Shown in pieces: positions 21,047 through 29,208 of a stretch of DNA of 64,000 bases. Position numbers and translations under genes: made by a program. This stretch comes from Myxococcaceae bacterium (GTDB taxonomy: Bacteria > Myxococcota > Myxococcia > Myxococcales > Myxococcaceae): NCBI GenBank assembly GCA_016793095.1, contig JAEUJQ010000016.1, forward strand, positions 1 through 64,000. Direction: 5' to 3'. How positions within the stretch are numbered: position 1 is the stretch's first letter; every line of letters begins with the position of its first letter. Below the pieces are notes generated by a model, which was given only the letters and a program-made list of their open reading frames with translations, searched no databases and was not told where the DNA came from.

Positions 21047-22983
21047 GGTGTCCGGTAGTTCTCCATGATCTCGTCGAGCTCACGGCCGATCGCGCGAGCG
21101 TCACCACCCTGCGTCAGCCTCGCCTCGATCCGATCCAGGTCCAGGTTCATCATTCGCCTCGCAGGCGCAGAGGTGAGCTGGGCCGCGGTCGCGCGGGCCT
21201 TTGCGAGGCGTCGCCGAAGGGCTGCGCCGGTCTGCTCTGGACGCGGCGTCGGGGGCGCTGTGGCCATGGCGCCCGGCTCCGTCGGCGCCCTGGGCTCGTG
21301 CGATTCCGGAGGGCGTTGCTGCTCGTTCGTCGGCGCTCGTGCGGTACCCTCGTTCGTCGGTGGCGGCGTGACTGGTTCCAGAGCTGCGGCCGTCGGCGCT
21401 CCGGCGGTCGCGACCAGGGGCGGCTGTGCCGTCGGGGCGATGGGGCCGGCCTGGTGCCCGTGGCCCCCCGCCGCCGGGTCGAGCCGCCGCTGGGCCGCCA
21501 GGCGCCACGCCACAATCGCTCCGCCCACGAGCGAGACCACGGCAAGCGCGAGCACGAGGCTCCGCCGGGAGCTCGATGCGGGAGCCGACGCCGGTTCCTC
21601 ACGCTTCATCCGGGGACGGTTGACGGCGCGAGTCTCCTTCGCGTCGGGGTTCGGGGCCTCGCTCACCACTTCGGGAACAGACGCCGGTTCCCCGGCCTTC
21701 GCCGGGGACCGCTTGACGACGCGGGTCGGCCTGGCGTCCGGGTTCGGGGCCTCGCTGGCCACTTCGGAGACCGGCGCTGGAGCCGTCTGTGGCGGCTGAA
21801 CAGGAGCGGATGAGGGAGCTGGTGGCACGTCGCCCGTCGTCAGCGTTGGGATGATCGAGCGGTACTCACGTGGGACCACGTCCTCGAGCGCAACCAGCGG
21901 GGCCGGTGAGGTGATGGTCTGCTTGCCTTCGAGGGCGCGGCGGATTCGAGCGACCTCCCGCTGAACGTCGAGGGCGGACGAGGGCCGGGACTCAGGCCGT
22001 TTCTCCAACATGCGCTCGACGAGCCTGACGAGGTCGTCGGGGCAGTCCGGCGCCAGGCGGCGGAGCGACGGGAGCGGCTCTTCGAGGTGCATCATCATCA
22101 GGTCGACGGAGCTCCTGGCCTGGAACGGCTCCTGACCCGTGAGCAACACCCAGGCGACGACCCCCATCGCATACAGGTCCGTCGCGGGTGTCACCCTCTG
22201 GGAGCGGATCTGCTCCGGCGCCATGTAGCCCGGGGTGCCCATGACGACGTTGGGAGAGGTCGATGACGATGCTCCCAACTGCTTGGCGAGGCCGAAGTCG
22301 AGGACCGTGACGTGCCAGGTGTGGTTGGCGAGTGTGGTGACGAAGATGTTCGGCGGCTTGAGATCACGGTGCACGACGCCCGCAGCGTGCGCCGCGCTCA
22401 GCGCCGCCATCGTCTGATCGAGAACCGTCAGGACCTCTGCCGGCTTGAGCTTGCCCCGCTCGAGCAGCATCGCGTCGAGTGACTTGCCGTTGAGCAGCTC
22501 CATGACGAAGTACTGGCGACCGTCAGGGAGGCGACCGAAGCTGAAGATGTCGATGATGTTCGGGTGGTGAATCGCGTTGACGGCGCGTGCCTCCGTGAGG
22601 AGCCGGTGCATCGTCTCCGTGTTCTCGGCCACGTCGGGGAGCAGCACCTTGATGGCGACCTTCTTGCCGATGACCGGCTGCACGCCGCGGTAGACCGCGC
22701 CCATGCCCCCGCGCGAGAGCGCCTGCTCCACTCGGTACTCGCCGAGCGGCTGCCCGATCAGCGGGTCCGACAGCTTCGTCCGGCCGGCGTCGTCCGAGTG
22801 CATCGACGCCAGCACCTGGCGGCACCGGGAGCACATGTCGAGATGCTCGACCACGCCGCTCCGACGTCCAGGGTCGAGCAGGTTGTTCGAGAACTCGAGG
22901 AGCTCAGACTCGTCGAGGTGGTCCTCCCTCAGGGTTGGGAGCTTCGCAGTGATTGCGCGATCGTTCCGAGTCCCGGGCGACAT
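21043..22983 (-). CDS. Ser/Thr protein kinase with N-terminal anti-sigma-like zinc finger
   Basis: 646 residues. Residues 24-60 resemble a zinc-binding anti-sigma (zf-HC2/ZAS) helix pair with His47, Cys51 and Cys54 in HLDMCSRC. A complete Hanks-type kinase domain follows at about 82-345: glycine loop SRGGMGAVYRG, Lys112 in VAIKVL, HRDLKPPN at 205-212 (Asp207 catalytic), DFG at 229-231, and GTPGYMAPEQ. The C-terminal 300 residues are Pro/Ala/Glu-rich with internal repeats (SEAPNPDA... twice) and one membrane helix near residue 475 (SLVLALAVVSLVGGAIVAW). An ECF-like sigma gene lies just downstream, convergent. A fused kinase/anti-sigma architecture is an attractive but unproven reading. Confidence 0.92.
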   Translation of the reverse strand: MSPGTRNDRAITAKLPTLREDHLDESELLEFSNNLLDPGRRSGVVEHLDMCSRCRQVLASMHSDDAGRTKLSDPLIGQPLGEYRVEQALSRGGMGAVYRGVQPVIGKKVAIKVLLPDVAENTETMHRLLTEARAVNAIHHPNIIDIFSFGRLPDGRQYFVMELLNGKSLDAMLLERGKLKPAEVLTVLDQTMAALSAAHAAGVVHRDLKPPNIFVTTLANHTWHVTVLDFGLAKQLGASSSTSPNVVMGTPGYMAPEQIRSQRVTPATDLYAMGVVAWVLLTGQEPFQARSSVDLMMMHLEEPLPSLRRLAPDCPDDLVRLVERMLEKRPESRPSSALDVQREVARIRRALEGKQTITSPAPLVALEDVVPREYRSIIPTLTTGDVPPAPSSAPVQPPQTAPAPVSEVASEAPNPDARPTRVVKRSPAKAGEPASVPEVVSEAPNPDAKETRAVNRPRMKREEPASAPASSSRRSLVLALAVVSLVGGAIVAWRLAAQRRLDPAAGGHGHQAGPIAPTAQPPLVATAGAPTAAALEPVTPPPTNEGTARAPTNEQQRPPESHEPRAPTEPGAMATAPPTPRPEQTGAALRRRLAKARATAAQLTSAPARRMMNLDLDRIEARLTQGGDARAIGRELDEIMENYRTP

Positions 22984-23025
22984 CCGGCCTCAGCAAAGCA
23001 CAGTTTCCCGGTCGGTCGCCGCGAG

Positions 23026-23457
23026 TCAGTACCAGTCGTGGCGCTCGAAGTCCGTCGCCCACTCGATGACGATCGGCCGAGGTCGATGGTGGACGCTGGG
23101 CACCAACCTGCCCGCCGCTTCGAGCACGCCATTCGCTCCGAAGAGGAGGACGAGGCGCTGGAGACGGGCGACGACGACCGGCCAGCGCCGCGGCACACCG
23201 CGCGCGTCGGCGACTTCGAGCCCGAGCACCACCGCGCCCCCCGGCTCTCGACGGTCGTGAACCCGAACAGCGCAGCGCACGAGCGGTGGCAGGCTCTTCA
23301 ACACGCTGCGGAGGTCGGTGAGGCCGGCGCAGGGACCACGCCGGAACGAGTCCTCGACCGCGCGCTGCGCATCAGCGCGAACGTCACGCGAGCGACGGTC
23401 AGGACGCGGTGGACTGCCGGGTGCGAAGCAAGGCAAGGGCGTCAAGGAGAGAGGCAC
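23026..23457 (-). CDS. Possible small protein upstream of the kinase
   Basis: Up to 143 residues; the true start is uncertain, because the first 30 codons (Pro/Arg-rich) look random. The C-terminal two thirds have a plausible alpha/beta sequence (LPPLVRCAVRVHD, GGAVVLGLEVADARG, WPVVVARLQRLVLLFG, VIEWATDFERHDWY) with acceptable codon bias. It ends 42 bases before the kinase gene on the same strand and could be the first gene of that operon. No family recognised. Confidence 0.45.
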   Translation of the reverse strand: MPLSLTPLPCFAPGSPPRPDRRSRDVRADAQRAVEDSFRRGPCAGLTDLRSVLKSLPPLVRCAVRVHDRREPGGAVVLGLEVADARGVPRRWPVVVARLQRLVLLFGANGVLEAAGRLVPSVHHRPRPIVIEWATDFERHDWY

Positions 23458-23537
23458 GCAAGGAGGACGGAGGACGGCTCGAGAAGGTGCGTTCAGCTGG
23501 TTGCCTCCAGGGTTCCCGACGCGTGTATGTTCGGGAC

Positions 23538-24620
23538 GTGAAGAACGGGTGGGTGCTGATCCTGGCGGCGGGTGTGCTGCCGCTCTCTCCAGGGTGCCAG
23601 TGTGTCCGCGCGCCCGACGTGACGTATCCCTGTGGCACCTCGGCAGACTGCCTCACGAGCGAGCAATGCGTGGCTGGCCTCTGCACGACTGACAAGGCTG
23701 ATGCAGGGGACGCAGGGGGCCTGGACGCCGGGAGCGATGCCGGGGCTCCGGATGCGGGCGGAGATGCGGGGACCTCGGACGCCGGGAGCGATGCGGGGGC
23801 GCTCGACGCCGGGAGCGATGGGGGGGCTCTGGACGCCGGGGGCGATGCGGGGGCGCTCGACGCCGGGAGCGATGCGGGTGCTCTGGACGGCGGGCTCGAC
23901 GGCGGGCTCACCGACGGGGGACAGCCGAAGGAGAACTGCGCCAATCAGATGGACGACGACGGCGATGGAGACGTTGACTGCGGCGACCGCGACTGCATGC
24001 AGCAGCCCTGTCGGCTCCGGGCCCATGCGTGCGATGCCGAGGAAGTCTGTCTGGGGGTCGTCTGTCCACCAGATGGGCTCGAGGCGTCGGGGACGCGCTG
24101 TGATGACGGGAACCGGTGCACGGCCAGCGATCAGTGTGTGGCCGACGGTGGCTGCGAGGGCGTTCGCGGGATCCCTCTCTATCGCTGCACCCAGCCGACG
24201 ATCGAGATCCTCTCACGAGGCAGCTGTCCGGTCGGCCTCGACTTCTGCGGGCCGATGAACCCGCTTCAGACGCTGATTGCCCGGGAAGTCCCCGACGCCG
24301 GCGCCGTGAGGTTGCAGGTCTCGTCTCCCGGGGCGATGGACGGCGGCTGTCTCGAGGTCCTGCCCGACGGAGGCGTCGCGCTCACTGCGGCGGTCTGCGC
24401 CGACTGGGTGCTGGGAGCCGGGGTTCGGGCCGGAATGTGCGGCACGAATACGATCGAGCTGGAGGTCAGCCCCGTGTTCTTCCCGGGCTCGCTCCCGCTG
24501 CACCAGTTCCGCTTGCCAGATGCGGGCGGCCCGCTTCACCTGTTCAGCACGAGCCCGGTTGGCCCCCCTCTGTCTCAACCGGACCCGCAGGATCCGCTCT
24601 TCTTCGTGTGCCCGCCCTGA
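23538..24620 (+). CDS. DAG-repeat, Cys-rich lipoprotein
   Basis: 360 residues from the GTG at 23538; an ATG at 23527 is closed by a stop within five codons. The leader VKNGWVLILAAGVLPLSPGC ends at a lipobox-like Cys, followed by a Cys-rich head (CGTSADCLTSEQCVAGLC) of the same type as in the lipoproteins at 46014 and 62040. Residues about 54-128 are a low-complexity stalk of DAGSDAGALDAG units. The C-terminal domain has more Cys pairs and a DDDGDGDVDCGDRDC segment typical of Ca-binding or thrombospondin-type Asp-rich motifs. Predicted to sit on the outside or in the periplasm. Function unknown. Confidence 0.8.
   Translation: MKNGWVLILAAGVLPLSPGCQCVRAPDVTYPCGTSADCLTSEQCVAGLCTTDKADAGDAGGLDAGSDAGAPDAGGDAGTSDAGSDAGALDAGSDGGALDAGGDAGALDAGSDAGALDGGLDGGLTDGGQPKENCANQMDDDGDGDVDCGDRDCMQQPCRLRAHACDAEEVCLGVVCPPDGLEASGTRCDDGNRCTASDQCVADGGCEGVRGIPLYRCTQPTIEILSRGSCPVGLDFCGPMNPLQTLIAREVPDAGAVRLQVSSPGAMDGGCLEVLPDGGVALTAAVCADWVLGAGVRAGMCGTNTIELEVSPVFFPGSLPLHQFRLPDAGGPLHLFSTSPVGPPLSQPDPQDPLFFVCPP
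23698..23916 (+). repeat. DAG/DAGS coding repeat
   Basis: Within the lipoprotein at 23538. Twelve-codon units of the kind Asp-Ala-Gly-Ser-Asp-Ala-Gly-Ala-Leu-Asp-Ala-Gly are repeated with near-identical DNA, for example GACGCCGGGAGCGATGCGGG several times. Slippage-prone DNA of this type can vary in copy number between strains. Confidence 0.85.
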
Positions 24621-24634
24621 CGTGACGGTGCACC

Positions 24635-26632
24635 TCACGGCCGAAGAGGCACCCGCCGCTTCTGGAGGTCCCGGCTCGCGTCCTCCAGCTTCCGCTGGGC
24701 GGCGTCGAGCTGCTGCTGCGTGGCTGTGGCGATCTCGGTGCCGGTCGCGTCCACCCGGGGCAGCCTGGCCACCGGCGTCCGCTGGACCGACTCTGCCTTC
24801 GTCGAGAGGTCCACCACCTTGCCGAGCTTCAGCCCCCCTTCGGCGATGCGGGACCGCTCGGTGTAGATCTGAGTCTCGATCTGCACGCGCGTGTTGTCGC
24901 CGGCCACCCTCGCGGCGTCCTTCAGGTTGCCCTCGCTGAGCTGCTTCAGCACCTCGGCGCCGTTCTTCAGCGGGTCGTCGATGGTCAGGGTGCGGGTCTG
25001 GGTCGCGCCGATGCGCTCCATCTGCCGGCCGCTGCCCTTCGCGGCGACCAGGTCGAGCCCCACGCCGGCGCCGCCGCCGAGCTGAACATCGACCTCCTGT
25101 GAAACCGTCGCGCTCACGTGCGGCTTCTTCGCGGTGAGCTGCGAGAGGTCGCTCAGCGAGAGATCGCTCTGGCCTGGGTACTCGAGCGTCGTGCTGAGGG
25201 TCGTCTTCGCCTGCAGTTTGCCATCGGCGTTCAGCGTGGTGACCCTGGAGCGGTTCAGTGAGCCTTCGCCCGAGATCTCGCTCGCCACCGTGACCCCGGT
25301 GGTGATCTTCACGCCGTCCTGCAGCTGGACCTGCGGCTTTCCGTCGTCGCCGAGCTTCGGCTTCCCGTTCTCATCGAGTTGGAGCACGGGCTTGCCGTTC
25401 GCGTCGCGCACTGGAACCTCGGCCTTCTCGATGCGCAGCGACACCTCCTGCTGAGTCTTCCCGTTGCCGGTGACGCCGCCGGAGTTCGGGAGGTTGAGAG
25501 ACGCCGAGACCTGGTTGGCCAGGGTGCCCTTGTACTCGGTCGCCGTGTAGCACTCGTTCATCAGCGCCTTCTGAGCGTCGGTCCGACCGTCCTCCGGCGC
25601 CTTCACCTGCATCAGGAGCGGGTTCCCCTGCTTGACCGGCGGAGTCACCAGCAGCGACGTCAGTTCCTTCACCTTCGCCCGGGTCGCCTCCTGGTCGATG
25701 ACGGGCTTGCCATCGACGAGGGTGTCGGTGCCGTCGGGGTTCTTCACCATGACGGGCTTCACCTTGTACTCGGTGGTCATGCTGCCGCCGGCGCCGCCAT
25801 CAGCCGAGACGTCGACGCCGCGCTGGGTGGTTCCGCCGATCGACACGGACTCGAGCGCGTTGAGCTCGTTCTTGATGGTGTAGCTGCCGTCTTCTTCAGC
25901 CTTCACCTCGATCTTCTGCTGCACCTTGCCCTTGATCGAGACTCCGCCGGCGCCGACGTTCAGGCCGGGCACCGCGACGCCCACGTTGGCGTCGGTGCTG
26001 AGCTCGACCTTGCTGCCCGGCTGCAGCTCGTCGATCGGCTTCTCGATGACCTGACGCTTGAGATCCTTCACTCCACCGTCGAAGGCGTCGTCGAGCGACT
26101 TCGTGGCGTCCTTGAGCGCCTGCACGCCTTCCTGCGCCTTCGACTTGACGGTGTCGGTCAGGTTCTGAACGCCGTTCTGGGCGCGCTCCGCCAGCTCGAG
26201 GGTCTTGTTCTTGATGCCCTGGAGGGTGTCGCCCACGAGACCCCAGCGCGATGTCGGCGTCTCGGCGACCCTGGTGGCGAGGTCGGCCGTCGCCTTCGCC
26301 TCCGCCGCCACCGTGGGAAGGGGCTCGAGCTTCGCAGAGGCTTCGCTGAGCTTCGCTGCAGCCTCCTTCACGTTGGCCTTCGCCTCAGCTGCGGCTCTCG
26401 CTCCCACCACGGCCGACGCGCCCGCCTTCACGCCTTCGAAGCGCGAGGTCGACCTCGCGGCGTCCTGCAGGGCCCTCTTCTGTGCGCCCTCCGCTGCGCG
26501 CTTCGCGGCCTCCGCTGCACGCTTCGCCGCCTCGGCTGCCTTCTTCCCGGCTTCGGCCGCCTTCTTCGCCGCCTCTGCTGCTGCTCGAGCTGCGTCGTTC
26601 CTGTTCGTTGTGGGGGCACTGATGCGAGCCAT
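24635..26632 (-). CDS. Large Ala/Lys-rich protein with N-terminal helical repeats
   Basis: 665 residues; AAGGAG lies eight bases upstream of the ATG at 26632. There is no signal peptide. Residues 12-55 are heptad-like repeats (AAEAAKKAAEAGKKAAEAAKRAAE) predicted as a long amphipathic helix; further helical segments reach about residue 200. From about 200 on, the sequence turns to beta-rich Gly/Val/Thr segments (STDANVGVAVPGLNVGAGGVSIKG), a DGKPV-type repeat (VRDANGKPVLQLDENGKPKL...), and another helix at the C-terminus. No family recognised. It resembles the protein at 60931 in its lack of a signal and its charged helical composition. Confidence 0.8.
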   Translation of the reverse strand: MARISAPTTNRNDAARAAAEAAKKAAEAGKKAAEAAKRAAEAAKRAAEGAQKRALQDAARSTSRFEGVKAGASAVVGARAAAEAKANVKEAAAKLSEASAKLEPLPTVAAEAKATADLATRVAETPTSRWGLVGDTLQGIKNKTLELAERAQNGVQNLTDTVKSKAQEGVQALKDATKSLDDAFDGGVKDLKRQVIEKPIDELQPGSKVELSTDANVGVAVPGLNVGAGGVSIKGKVQQKIEVKAEEDGSYTIKNELNALESVSIGGTTQRGVDVSADGGAGGSMTTEYKVKPVMVKNPDGTDTLVDGKPVIDQEATRAKVKELTSLLVTPPVKQGNPLLMQVKAPEDGRTDAQKALMNECYTATEYKGTLANQVSASLNLPNSGGVTGNGKTQQEVSLRIEKAEVPVRDANGKPVLQLDENGKPKLGDDGKPQVQLQDGVKITTGVTVASEISGEGSLNRSRVTTLNADGKLQAKTTLSTTLEYPGQSDLSLSDLSQLTAKKPHVSATVSQEVDVQLGGGAGVGLDLVAAKGSGRQMERIGATQTRTLTIDDPLKNGAEVLKQLSEGNLKDAARVAGDNTRVQIETQIYTERSRIAEGGLKLGKVVDLSTKAESVQRTPVARLPRVDATGTEIATATQQQLDAAQRKLEDASRDLQKRRVPLRP

Positions 26633-26758
26633 GTCGTTTCTCCTTGAGGTACCAGGAGGACGAGCCCCGCCCCGGAACCGTGCGTCTCAAGAAGGGCCTC
26701 GAAATCCGTGGGGTTGAGCTTCGGCCCGGTGCAGCCCGCAGTGCTCGATGCGCGCCGC

Positions 26759-28237
26759 TCACGGACGCAGGGCTGGGCCGGCGAGGCACCGGAGCGCGGG
26801 CAGGGTCGTGCCGTCAGTCACCGACTGAACCGTCACGCGCGAGCCCGAGTCGCAGTCAGCCCACACCGCCACGTCGCCGCCCTGCGCGGTGAGCGACTTC
26901 ACCAGCAGCACCCCGTCTTCGGGCGCCGCGAGGGAAGGGCCCCGGCTGCCCCGGGAGATCACGCGATCGGCGGTGACGGTGCTCCTCCGCTCGACCACCA
27001 CCGCGCCGACGCCCGCGCGCTCGACCTCGAGCGTGCCCGCGCGCAGCACGCCGTAGTTCGAGGCGTAGACGCCCGCGCCATCGAGATCGCGCGCCTTCAA
27101 CTCAACGACGTCCACCTCGGCATCGCGGATCTCCAGCGCGTCTCCGGAGAGCGTCGTGCCGTCCCGCCCGCGCTCACCTTCGATCCCCTCGATCGTCACC
27201 GCCCCGAACGTCGCGCGCCCCTTCCGCACGAGCACCCCGGTGCCGCGGGAGGCGCTCACGGACAGCGGGCCGACGGTGCTGGTGCTCGACAAGAGCTGCA
27301 CGCCGCCGAGGGGCCCGGCCCGCTCGACCCTCACGTTCGCCATCGTCACGGTCGAGTCGAAGAACGACACGCCGGCCGCCGCTGCGCCTCGCGAGCTCAG
27401 CTCGCGGACGGTGACCTGCGCCCCCCCGCAGAGCAGGCCGTACTCGTGCCCGGTCACGTCCAGCTTCGCCAGCGTCCCCTTCGCCTTCGTCAGCAGGACC
27501 GCGGCGCCCTGGCCGCCGGCGGCGCGCAGGTCGTCTGCCTCGAGGGAGCCACGCAGGACCTGCACCGCGATGGTCGGCCCCTCCGACACGAGCTTCGCGA
27601 TGCGCACGCTCGAGTCCGCCGCGCGCACGCCGTGACTCATCGGTCCCGTGAGGGTGACGCCCTCGAGCCGCAGCTCGGCGTTGATGGCTTCGACGCCCAC
27701 CACGCCGTCGAGCCGCGACGACAGCTCGAGCTGCTCCGCCGTCACCCCGGCGTCGAACGCCTGCACCGCCGTCGCCCGGTGTCCCGAGAACTTCACCTCG
27801 CGCAGCCTGACCGGGCCCATCGCGAGCAGCCCCACCGTGCCGCCCTGAACCGTGAGCCTGCGCAGGTCGAGCGCTCCCCTGGCCGTCACGACGGTGCCCG
27901 CGCCCTCCACATGGAGCACCGCGACGCCGTGTCCCTCGAGCTGCGTACCGGGCGGGAACTCGAAGGGCCCTGCGTACAGCCCGCTGCGCAGGTGGACCCG
28001 GGCCGGCTGCTGGAGGTGGGGCACCGCACGGAGCGCGCTCCCGACGCCGCCGTCGCCCGCTTCGTGGGCGAAGGCATCGACCCACAGCTCCGGGAGCCCG
28101 GCCGGCGGCGCCTCTCTCGCCGGAGCCCGCACGCACGCCGAGCACGCCAGCGCCGCCAGCAGCAGCACCGTGAGCCCCGTTCGGCCCGCGTCGCCCGCCG
28201 CGCCATCACGCGAGGCTGGACTCGGCGCCGCCCTCAT
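26759..28237 (-). CDS. Lipoprotein with predicted beta-helix repeats
   Basis: 492 residues from the ATG at 28237; the ribosome site is weak, so a nearby internal start is possible. The leader ends in a lipobox (LLLAALACSAC). The body is composed of about 20 short repeats of the type x-V-x-V/L-x-x-L-x-L-x-G-x-x-x-G-V/L (for example LRRLTVQGGTVGLLAMGPVRLREVKFSG and ITIEG...), which is characteristic of a right-handed parallel beta-helix with exposed ladders. No catalytic motif is evident. A lone Cys pair lies at the C-terminus (WADCDSG, LRCLAG). Probably an envelope-attached structural or binding protein. Confidence 0.78.
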   Translation of the reverse strand: MRAAPSPASRDGAAGDAGRTGLTVLLLAALACSACVRAPAREAPPAGLPELWVDAFAHEAGDGGVGSALRAVPHLQQPARVHLRSGLYAGPFEFPPGTQLEGHGVAVLHVEGAGTVVTARGALDLRRLTVQGGTVGLLAMGPVRLREVKFSGHRATAVQAFDAGVTAEQLELSSRLDGVVGVEAINAELRLEGVTLTGPMSHGVRAADSSVRIAKLVSEGPTIAVQVLRGSLEADDLRAAGGQGAAVLLTKAKGTLAKLDVTGHEYGLLCGGAQVTVRELSSRGAAAAGVSFFDSTVTMANVRVERAGPLGGVQLLSSTSTVGPLSVSASRGTGVLVRKGRATFGAVTIEGIEGERGRDGTTLSGDALEIRDAEVDVVELKARDLDGAGVYASNYGVLRAGTLEVERAGVGAVVVERRSTVTADRVISRGSRGPSLAAPEDGVLLVKSLTAQGGDVAVWADCDSGSRVTVQSVTDGTTLPALRCLAGPALRP

Positions 28238-28385
28238 GGCCTGCTCGAGATCGTTCTCCGACCCGCCCCGATCGCGTCCGCGCGAGAAGGTCGAGCGTCG
28301 CCGCGGGGTTGTGGGCTCGCGCTGATCGCGCGCGCGAAGCGACTGATCAGACACGCCACCGCGTGTACAGTGATTCTGTATGTCA

Positions 28386-28415
28386 TTGACCTCATTGATC
28401 TTCTTCTGGTACTCA
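28386..28415 (+). promoter_or_regulatory. Probable HU promoter
   Basis: A locally AT-rich stretch in front of the HU gene contains TTGACC (28386-28391) and, 18 bases on, TACTCA preceded by TGG. This is a good -35 and a weak extended -10. A small GC hairpin (GCCGC...GCGGC) lies in the predicted leader before the ribosome site. Confidence 0.35.
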
Positions 28416-28456
28416 CGCCGCCTTCGCAGCGGCGGCTGCGATCTGGGAGGGAGCAC

Positions 28457-28726
28457 ATGACGAAGGCAGAGCTGGTCGAGGCAGTGGCGCAGCAGACGCG
28501 GTTGACCAAGAAGGACGCGGCCCATCTGATGGACGTCGTCTTCGACAACATCGGGAAGGCCGTGAAGGCTGACGCGCGGTTCAGCTACCCCGGGTTCGGC
28601 ACCTGGAGCATCCGCACCCGCAAGGCGCGCCGCATCCGCAACCCGCAGACGAACGAGCTCATGAAGCTCAAGGCGACGAAGACCATCGGCTTCCGTCCGG
28701 CCAAGGAGCTGAAGGACACGCTCTGA
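28457..28726 (+). CDS. HU-type DNA-binding protein
   Basis: 89 residues, full length for the HU/IHF family. The start ATG at 28457 has a strong GGGAGGGAG upstream. It begins MTKAELVEAVAQQTRLTKKDA and has the core FSYPGFGTWSIRTRKARRIRNPQT, the beta-arm that intercalates in the DNA minor groove with its conserved Arg, Asn and Pro. HU compacts the nucleoid and bends DNA. It is monocistronic, with its own promoter and a following hairpin. Confidence 0.95.
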   Translation: MTKAELVEAVAQQTRLTKKDAAHLMDVVFDNIGKAVKADARFSYPGFGTWSIRTRKARRIRNPQTNELMKLKATKTIGFRPAKELKDTL

Positions 28727-28750
28727 GCCATCCCAGCGGGGGCTGACCTG

Positions 28751-28780
28751 AGGGGCTCCGCGCGCGAGTGCGGGGCCCTT
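28751..28780 (+). terminator. Hairpin terminator after the HU gene
   Basis: An 11-bp stem (5' arm 28751-28761, 3' arm 28770-28780, two G-U pairs) with an 8-base loop, 25 bases after the HU stop codon. The following sequence, CGTCTCTGG, has only a partial T-tract, as usual in very GC-rich genomes. Confidence 0.6.
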
Positions 28781-28815
28781 CGTCTCTGGTGCGCCCATCG
28801 GAGGCCCGGCCGCCA

Positions 28816-29208
28816 TCACGTGCCCAGCAGCTTCGGGTCACCGGTGCCGCCTTCGCCGTACCGTCGGAACAGCTCCTCGACGCTCAGGTGTCGCGCCGCG
28901 CCGAGCACCTCGAGCACCACCCCGGCCTCGACGAAGTGCAGCGCTGTGGGCGTGAAGAGTGAGACGAAGACGCCGGGCGTTCGCGTGCTCCGGAACCCCC
29001 GACAGTGGAGGAAGTGGACGAGCCTGGGCAGCGCCTGGGTGAGGAAGTAGTCGTCCACGTTCGCCTGCGGCACGAAGAGCTCGTAGCTGAAGGCCGCGGC
29101 ACCGGTGCGGCCCTCCTCTTCGGCGCGGACGGTGTCGATGGCGGTGTTCGCCTCGTGCACCTGCGCTTGCTGGAAGGACCGCCCGATCAGCGCCTCCACG
29201 ACGCTCAC
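28816..29208 (-). CDS. Small protein coupled to the M23 lipoprotein gene
   Basis: 130 residues from the GTG at 29208, which overlaps the stop codon of the upstream endopeptidase gene by four bases (GTGA). No signal peptide. It has a mixed alpha/beta pattern: VVEALIGRSFQQAQVHEANTAIDT, FSYELFVPQANVDDYFLTQALPRLVHFLHCRGF, GVFVSLFTPTALHFVEAGVVLEVLG. No family recognised. Translational coupling suggests a shared role with the peptidase. Confidence 0.75.
   Translation of the reverse strand: MSVVEALIGRSFQQAQVHEANTAIDTVRAEEEGRTGAAAFSYELFVPQANVDDYFLTQALPRLVHFLHCRGFRSTRTPGVFVSLFTPTALHFVEAGVVLEVLGAARHLSVEELFRRYGEGGTGDPKLLGT

Noticed and set aside
24621-24639. CGTGA...TCACG inverted repeat between convergent genes as a terminator
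   Set aside because: Overlaps a stop codon and has only a five-base outer stem; too short to claim.
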